Of a stretch of DNA of 64,000 bases, positions 57,564-64,000 are shown piece by piece. This DNA comes from Pachypanchax playfairii (taxonomy: Eukaryota > Chordata > Actinopteri > Cyprinodontiformes > Aplocheilidae). The DNA lies in contig SSNP01000043.1 in assembly GCA_006937955.1 (NCBI GenBank), positions 244,903 to 308,902 of the forward strand, in the 5' to 3' direction. Under the pieces are notes generated by a model that worked only from the letters and a program-made list of their open reading frames with translations, made no database searches and was not told the origin of the DNA. Made by a program: the position numbers and the translations under genes. How positions within the stretch are numbered: the stretch's first letter is position 1; each line of letters starts with the position of its first letter.

Positions 57564-59192
57564 ATAAAGCAAAGCCTGTCCTGACTGTGTCCCCGTCATG
57601 GTCGAGTCCTGGAGCCTCAGTAACTCTGAGCTGTGAGGTTCAACCTCCGTCTGCAGGATGGAGGTTCTACTGGTACAAAGCTGTTCCTGATGGATCACAG
57701 AGGAACTACAGACCTGAACTTCTACCTGACAGCATCAATGGGACTGAACAGAACTCCTACATCATTCATGGACAGACACACACAGCAGGATATAAATGTA
57801 GAGCTGGAAGAGGAAACCCAGAGTTTTACACTGATTACAGTGAAACAAAGTTCATCTGGTCTGCAGGTCAGTGTGTTTATGTTCTATTAATGAAAAAATC
57901 TCAACAAATACTCAGATTGTCTCATGATGAGCTGCATGATTTAAACTTTTTGAATGAAAAAAAAATAAAGATGAACTTTGTTCTTATTCACTGAGTCTGA
58001 ATATGTGAAAATCAAATATGAGCTAAAAATGAGTAAAAAACTTCTATAAATGTAGTGATCAGGGATGTATCAGATCAATTTAATTAAACTGAAAATGATC
58101 AAACTTAATCATAATAGCTGAAATATCAGTCAAAATGCAACATAAATATAACAAATTAACACAAAAATTGTTATTTTGATTATTTAACTCAGGTGTTTTG
58201 TTTGACTTCATGTTTTTTTCATTTCAGATTCTCTTCCAGCAGCGTCTCTCACAGTGAGTCCTGACAGAGATCAACACTTCACCTCTGAGTCTGTCTCACT
58301 GAACTGTGAAGGAAACTCTACTGAGTGGAGAGTGATGATGTTCATAGAAACGGACAACAGATCAGATTTATCAGACTGTTCCAGCTGGGGAACAATGAAT
58401 GGATCCTCGTGTATCATTAAGAGTCGGAGGTCCTTTAAATCAGTGTTCTGGTGTGAGTCGGGATCAGGAGAGTTCAGCAATGCCGTCAACGTCACTATAC
58501 AAGGTGTGTTCCTTGTGTGTGGATTCTGGAATAGCGCTACACATGGTGGCAGTTTGTTGGAGTAGCTCTGTGACTTTGCTAGAATTTCTTACTAGTTTTT
58601 TCTTCAGGAAATATTTAAATTCAAAACTCTGGATCCCTGATGAGCTAAAAAGAAGAAGATGTGGATGCAATACACTAGACAATGTTTCTGAAAAAACAAA
58701 ATCAGCAAAAAGTTTTTGTTGTAAAGAGTTTAGTGAATCTAAAGTGAAATTGTTAATAAATCAGCTTTGTGTTTTGTGTTGATGTGAGTTAGAATATTGG
58801 GATTAAAAGTTTTATCGTAGAAGGTTTTGTCAAAACTAAGACACACATACATACAAATAACATTTTTACCGCTAAAAAATATTTCTCATCTAATCCAGAG
58901 TCTGTCCTGACTGTGTCTCCGTCATGGTCGAGTCCTGGAGCCTCAGTAACTTTGAGCTGTGAGGTTAAACTTCCGTCTGCAGGATGGAGGTTCTACTGGT
59001 ACAAAGCTGTTCCTGATGGATCACAGAGGAACTACAGACCTGAACTTCTACCTGACAGCATCAATGGGACTGAACAGAACTCCTACATCATTAATGGACA
59101 GACACACACTGCAGGGTATAAATGTAGAGCTGGAAGAGGAAACCCAGAGTTTTACACTGATTATAGTGAACCAAAGTTCATCTGGTCTGCAG
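57564..59192 (+). CDS. FcRL-type receptor, three Ig-like domain exons
   Basis: I infer exons 57564-57866, 58228-58503 and 58899-59192, all phase 1-1 with good AG/GT borders. Domain 1 has VTLSCEV, W in RFYWYKA and YKCRAGRG; domain 2 has VSLNCEGNSTEW and FWCESGSG; domain 3 nearly repeats domain 1. Domain 2 resembles the second Ig exon of the first FcRL-type gene (SLTVSPGR...CEGNST versus CKGNST), tying the two loci together as paralogues. FcRL Ig domains bind antibody or other ligands outside the cell; the ligand here is unknown. No transmembrane or cytoplasmic exon was found downstream, so the 3' end is missing. The likely leader is 42768-44602, with the VWA exons in between. Confidence 0.82.
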
Positions 59193-60138
59193 GTCAGTGT
59201 GTTTATGTTCTATTAATGTTCATGTGTTCTTTCATCTCCTTGATTCATCCATGTTTTTGTCTGAAACCTGAAACATCTTGATTTGATGTGTTTAAAATTA
59301 TTTTTCACAAAATGGAAAAAGAATAAAATCTTAATATTACAGATTCAATTTTATGTTTATTCTAAATCTGTATGTTGACTTTAAACAGCTGCTACCAGCT
59401 CATCACATTGTTGAACATCTTCAGTTTTATAACAGAACTTACACGTGTGTTTAAAGACACTTTGTGTCCAGGTCAGATAGATACAAACTGGTAAATTCAG
59501 ACAAAACAACAAATCAACAAGCAGGTTAGTGGATGAGATCAATAAACAGCTGAGACAAGTGGAACAATAAGAGCCACTGATGAGGTGAGACCACGCACAC
59601 TTGTCTGGCACATCTGCCTGAAGCTAGCAGTATGTCAAAGTTTTATTTATATAGCGCCTTACAACAGCCAAATCGGGTGAATGCAGAAAAGCAAAAACGT
59701 GAAATTTCTAGGGCCATTTTCCAAAATTTAGGGGCACACCCTGAGGCATCCGCGCGGCTCACCCGAACATGAAAAAATCTACTGTCGGTTAGTGGCGCCC
59801 CTGGATACACTAAATTGACCAAACGTGAAATGTACATAAAAGACAACCAAGTTACCAACAACTGCCATTTTATTTTGGACTTTGCATTGTCACTATTTGC
59901 ACATGGAAAAAATAAGATCAAAATAAATAACAAAAATATGCATACAGTTCCAAAACATGCGCTGTATCAGAATGTCAGAGGCAGGACAATAAATTGTCAG
60001 AACGAGTCATGTAGATATCCCCTTCAAACAAGACAAAAATCAATGAAAAAAAAAAATATGTATAGTTGTTAAAAAAAACATGCTGTCCCAGAATATTAGG
60101 GACAGGACAAGAAGATGTCTCATGAAAGATTTCTAATA
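59193..60138. other. No gene seen after the last Ig exon
   Basis: I looked here for a transmembrane exon and saw none. The first ~25 bases after the donor repeat those after 57866. TTTATTTATATAGCGCCTTACAAC at about 59641 hints at another repeat end. Confidence 0.45.
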
Positions 60139-60140
60139 TA

Positions 60141-61361
60141 CACTCACCGGCCACTTTATTAGGTACACCATGCTAGTAACGGGTTGGACCCCCTTTTGCC
60201 TTCAGAACTGCCTCAATTCTTCGTGGCATAGATTCAACAAGGTGCTGGAAGCATTCCTCAGAGAGTTTGGTCCATATTGAAATGATGGCATCACACAGTT
60301 GGCGCAGATTTGTCGGCTGCACATCCATGATGCGAATCTCCCGTTCCACCACATCCCAAAGATGCTCTATTGGATTGAGATCTGGTGACTGTGGAGGCCA
60401 TTTGAGTACAGTGAACTCATTGTCATGTTCAAGAAACCAGTCCGAGATGATTCCAGCTTTATGACATGGTGCATTATCCTGCTGAAAGTAGCCATCAGAA
60501 GTTGGGTACATTGTGGTCATAAAGGGATGGACATGGTCAACAACAATACTCAGGTAGGCTGTGGCGTTGTAACGATGCTCAATTGGTACCAAGGGGCCCA
60601 AAGAGTGCCAAGAAAATATTCCTCACACCATTACACCACCACCACCAGCCTGAACCGTTGATACAAGGCAGGATGGATCCATGCTTTCATGTCGTTGACG
60701 CCAAATTCTGACCCTACCATCCGAATGTCGCAGCAGAAATCGAGACTCATCAGACCAGGCAACGTTTTTCCAATCTTCTATTGTCCAATTTCGATGAGCT
60801 TGTGCAAATTGTAGCCTCAGTTTCCTGTTCTTAGCTGAAAGGAGTGGCACCCGGCGTGGTCTTCTGCTGCTGTAGCCCATCTGCCTCAAAGTTCGACTTA
60901 CTGTGCGTTCAGAGATGCTCTTCTGCCTACCTTGGTTGTAACGAGTGGTTATTTGAGTCACTGTTGCCTTTCTATCAGCTCGAACCAGTCTGGCCATTCT
61001 CCTCTGACCTCTGGCATCAACAAGGCATTTCCGCCCACAGAACTGCTGCTCACTGGATATTTTTTCTTTTTTGGACCATTCTCTGTAAACCCTAGAGATG
61101 GTTGTGCGTGAAAATCCCAGTAGATCAGCAGTTTCTGAAATACTCAGACCAGCCATTCTAGCACCAACAACCATGCCACGTTCAAAGTCACTCAAATCAC
61201 CTTTCTTCCCCATACTGATGCTCGGTTTGAACTGCAGGAGATTGTCTTGGCCATGTGTGCATGCCTAAATGCACTGAGTTGCCGACATGTGATTGGCTGA
61301 TTAGAAATTAAGTGTTAACGAGCAGTTGGACAGGTGTACCTAATAAAGTGGCTGGTGAGTG
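60141..61361 (-). mobile_element. Tc1/mariner element of a second family, 1,221 bp
   Basis: The terminal repeats CACTCACCGGCCACTTTATT (left) and AATAAAGTGGCTGGTGAGTG (right) are ~28 bp, near-perfect, and flanked by TA (60139-60140 and 61362-61363). They are short, unlike the ~200-bp ends of the element at 512. One transposase gene fills it. Confidence 0.93.
60173..61213 (-). pseudogene. Tc1-like transposase with one nonsense codon
   Basis: The frame begins MGKKGDLSDFERGMVVGARM and is 346 codons long, the family length. The HTH region includes SISETADLLGFSRTTISRVY. Catalytic motifs are Asp in WSDESRF, Asp in FQQDNAPCH and Glu in SPDLNPIEHLWDVVE. A single in-frame TGA (complement at 60623-60625) follows GGGGVMV, where related enzymes have Trp; the frame is otherwise open on both sides. 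It is a recently silenced copy. Confidence 0.92.
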
Positions 61362-61549
61362 TATATCCCCTTTAGGATCATACTGAATCTCAGAAGGCCA
61401 ACCCTTATAGTTTGGCCTTCTCGCTCTCTTGGCTTGGCTATACCAAAGATGCACAGCCTCTTTAGCATTGAAATCAACAAGACTAGGATTTTCTACAACA
61501 AAAATGACAAATAAAAATGAATTCAGTTTGATTTGAAAGGGATGTATTT

Positions 61550-62325
61550 AAAGGAACTTAAGGCAGCTTTACAAAATCTGACTCAGTGCTGCCGCGACAG
61601 GCGCTGTGGCTAACTGCAGCCACCAGCCAAGCCGGCACGGGAGCGCTCACAGACACTTTACAGACGGTTCGTCTTCACAGCGCTGCACCGGGGAGGCTAA
61701 CATACGTCACGTCAGGTCTCTCCACTCTGTTATTTGATTTGATCTCATCATTTTCATACTGTATCAGGCTCTAAACACGACCTATAATGTTTTCTCACCT
61801 GGTCACAAGGAAATGAGCCATGTCAGCATCCGTTTTCACTCCCAAATGCAGCTGAAGTTCCCTCCATGAACCAAACGTATATCCAATATTTATGCGGGTG
61901 CCTGCCCGGCTTCGGTCATATTTTTTTTTTGACTCACGAGATGCCGCTGATAAAGTCTTTTTTTTCTTCGTGGTGCCACTTTTTTGGGGGGTGAGAGTGG
62001 ATGCAGGTCGTTTGCTGGCTGCAGAAACATCCATAAGTATACCTTCAGTGTTTGAATCCAAGTCCACGGCAGCCATGTACTTCCTGTTCAAGAGCTGTCG
62101 GCAACGCGCATGCAGCGTCAATTTACGTCACATCCCTACAACTGCGCGGGAAATTCGGACGTCGAACTGCAGCGCATTATGTAGCACACAGCGTTTCCAA
62201 GGCAACAGACATATATGCGGATGGCCTCGTTATTTTGGGTTTTTAATGCTTCATGACCCATTAGCATTGAATAAACTGGAAATGCATGTGTAGTTTTTCA
62301 CAAATCTTGCCTTATGTCCCTTTAA
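61550..62325. mobile_element. Inverted-repeat element carrying a coding exon
   Basis: The left TTAAAGGAACTTAAGGCAGCTTTACAAA and right TTTCACAAATCTTGCCTTATGTCCCTTTAA form imperfect inverted ends. The inside is GC-richer than its surroundings and holds a minus-strand coding exon at 61799-62076. A TTAA-type target would fit the ends, but the superfamily was not established. Confidence 0.55.
61799..62076 (-). CDS. First coding exon of an uncharacterised protein inside a transposon-like element
   Basis: The start MAAVDLDSNTEGILMDVSAA is followed by a Lys-rich stretch (TTKKKKTLSAASRESKKKYD, possible nuclear signal) and then RINIGYTFGSWRELQLHLG and VKTDADMAHFLVTR. It ends at a GTGAGA donor on the minus strand. 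The INIGxxFxxWRELxxxxGxKTDAxxAxFL pattern is, from memory, frequent at the N-terminus of uncharacterised teleost proteins; function unknown. An upstream in-frame Met at 62121 exists, but 62076 gives the family-like start. No later exon is seen within the element. Confidence 0.5.
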
Positions 62326-62514
62326 CTAACTATATATTTCATTAACATGGACTTTATTGTACCTTGTAATCAGTGCTGGGGTCTTTGTTAGCATTATCTC
62401 CCAAAGGGCTTGGTAGGACTTATCCATGTAGTTTCTGAAGATAAACAACTTTATGGACTGGAACTCATCTTTGGCCAGTTTAAAGTGCAACTTACCCGCC
62501 AAATCGACTTTTGT

Positions 62515-62886
62515 TGATGAATTGGTCAAGCAAAAAAGGCAGAAAAAAATATTCAAGCCACAAATCTGCTTCTGAAGCGGCGCAGGACCCCAGGTCGCAT
62601 GTCATTGTGCTTCTGTATTGACTTTATGGACGTCACCAGGCTTCCGATTGGTTGACGCGGTGTGACTAGACGCTGGAGTTCAGATTTCTCCAACTTCAGC
62701 GTTAGGCGCAACTCACGCGATAACACAAAATACACCACATAATACAGCATATTTTCGGTCGAGCGTCAAACGCCCGATGAATTGGTCAAGCAAAAAAGGC
62801 AGAAAAACATATTCAAGCCACAAATCTGCTTCTGAAGCGTCGCAGGACCCCAGGTTGCGTGTGATTGTGCTTCTGTATTGACTTTA
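62515..62886. repeat. Two tandem ~110-bp copies within a MITE-like region
   Basis: GATGAATTGGTCAAGCAAAAAAGGCAG...TGCTTCTGTATTGACTTTA occurs at about 62515-62625 and again at about 62777-62886 with few changes. Sequence between them (GACGCGGTGTGACTAGACGCTGGAG) is inverted relative to 50280-50310, linking it with the 50026 MITE. Confidence 0.75.
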
Positions 62887-62967
62887 CATATAAACCTGAC
62901 GATCTGGTCACTTCAAACATGTTCAGTGTGAACGCACTGTAACAGCCTCCTGTCTACAAATTTGATA

Positions 62968-63360
62968 TGAGTTGCGGGTTTTAGTGGTTAGGACCCAAGT
63001 GCAGGGAGCAAAACAACTAACTTAAATACAAACGAAACTAATTACTGAACTCAAAACACCTGGAATGACAAGTAACAAGGAGAACACTGGGAGTTCTAAA
63101 CACAGGAAATAAACAGGACGTGGACACGACAAAACCATCAAGAGATCTAACACAAGTGGGGAAGAACAGGAAGTACAAAAAACACCAAAATAAAAACAAA
63201 ACTGGAAATACAAGTACTGAGAAAATAAAACCAAAACATGAAAACTGTATGAGGACCAAAGAGCTGAACAGGAGGGGAAGACTAAGACCCAAAATAACCC
63301 TAACCCAAAACCAGGAAGGAACCTTCTAATAAACTTAAACAAAAACCCCAAGACCTAACA
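62968..63360 (-). mobile_element. LTR of a minus-strand retroelement (3' LTR)
   Basis: On the minus strand it starts TGTTAGGTCTTGGGGTTTTT, directly after a G-rich polypurine-like tract (complement of GGATCCCCCCACATGGG, 63361-63377). It is related to the LTRs at 43080-44108 and 45266-48576. Confidence 0.65.
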
Positions 63361-64000
63361 GGATCCCCCCACATGGGACGGCATCCCTAAAAAAAAAAAC
63401 AGAGCAAAACTCAAAGTCAGATGCAAAACAAACACGGGTGGGAGGTCAGGAAGGAGGGACAAAACTAGAACTCAACCCAAGAAAAAGGAAAACACAAAAC
63501 CAGGCTAAAGATTAGTTCAATGCCAGGGACCCCAAGCAAAGGGAGTCTGGCAGGCGTAGGTGCTACCGCTGCAAGGAGTCCACAGGCGGTCGGCGTGATG
63601 ACCGGAGACGAGTTTATGATAGGCAGCCGAAGGAGCGACCAAAACCAAAGTCCTTGTGCGCGGCCTGGAAGCTGCGAGACGAAGTGCCAAAAGTATGTGG
63701 CGCGGCCTGGGAGCTGCAAGGCGAGGTCCCAAAAGTCTATGGCGCAGCCTGGGAGCCACGTAGAGAGGCGCCGAGAGTCTGTGGTGCGGTCTGGGAGCCG
63801 CGAGGAGAGGCGCCAAGAGTCTGGAGGGCAGTCGTTGTTTGGACCCTTGGACTGACTGGAGCTTGGACCCTCGGACGAACTAGAGGCTGGAACCTTGGAC
63901 AAACCAGATGCTGGAACCAGGAGGTCAGGCACTGTAACCGGGAGGTCTGGCACTGTAACCGGGAGGTCTGGCACTGGAACCAGGAGGTCTGGAACTCACT
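63361..64000 (-). mobile_element. Internal 3' part of the same retroelement, runs off the window
   Basis: A 169-codon minus-strand frame (63465-63974) is low-complexity, with repeated Pro/Val/Leu units (VPDLPVT) from a 21-base tandem unit at about 63925-64000 and ~60-base imperfect repeats at 63650-63830 (GCGGCCTGGGAGCTGCAAG-like). No pol domain is visible. It could be a gag- or untranslated-region-derived repeat tract; the element continues beyond 64000. Confidence 0.5.

Noticed and set aside
63930..64000. 21-base tandem units considered as a CRISPR-like or regulatory array
   Set aside because: The units are head-to-tail without unique spacers and lie in a retroelement. This is a simple tandem repeat.
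1..64000. tRNA, rRNA or other standard RNA genes
   Set aside because: Only tRNA-like heads of SINE-type repeats were seen; none folds as a complete tRNA by eye. A covariance-model scan would be needed to settle it.

Overview
The window is nuclear DNA from a ray-finned (teleost) fish. The evidence is spliced genes with GT/AG introns, teleost-style TRIM and Fc-receptor-like (FcRL) exons, and a dense set of fish repeats: Tc1, hAT, piggyBac-type MITEs, a tRNA-derived SINE, an RNase H-bearing LINE and Gypsy LTR elements. The species cannot be named from the sequence. N runs at 2117, 27161 and 30318-30327 show a draft assembly.

Layout. 1-3,000: a structurally complete Tc1 element followed, across one N, by an inverted half copy. 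3,945-7,836 (+): the 3' part of a TRIM gene (coiled coil and PRY-SPRY, no RING or B-box seen). 8,650-20,100: a repeat field with SINEs, an hAT element with perfect 8-bp target duplications inside a larger inverted-repeat element, a LINE carrying nested SINE and MITE insertions, and an hAT remnant with a BED finger. 20,144-35,428 (+): an FcRL-type receptor gene (split leader, three Ig exons, transmembrane exon, short cytoplasmic exons with two ITIM-like tyrosines). Its cytoplasmic exon block appears twice because two overlapping contigs seem to have been laid end to end. 36,000-40,000: MITEs, an hAT, a SINE and a solo LTR. 40,985-44,602 (+): an orphan leader exon and a second FcRL-type split leader. 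45,266-48,581: a solo LTR broken by a 5'-truncated Gypsy fragment. 51,783-54,499 (+): five exons encoding VWA-FN3-VWA, closest in order to the N-terminal part of collagen XII. 57,564-59,192 (+): three Ig exons of FcRL type. 60,141-61,361: a second Tc1-like element with one nonsense codon. 61,550-62,325: an inverted-repeat element with a minus-strand coding exon. 62,968-64,000: an LTR retroelement on the minus strand running off the window.

The host genes are immune-type: a TRIM E3-like protein and tandem FcRL-type receptors. The point most worth checking is that the COL12A1-like VWA-FN3-VWA exons lie between the leader exons and the Ig exons of the second FcRL-type locus, on the same strand, with every junction in phase 1. 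One transcript joining all three blocks is therefore possible in reading frame, but nothing here proves it; interleaved gene remnants or misassembly remain possible.
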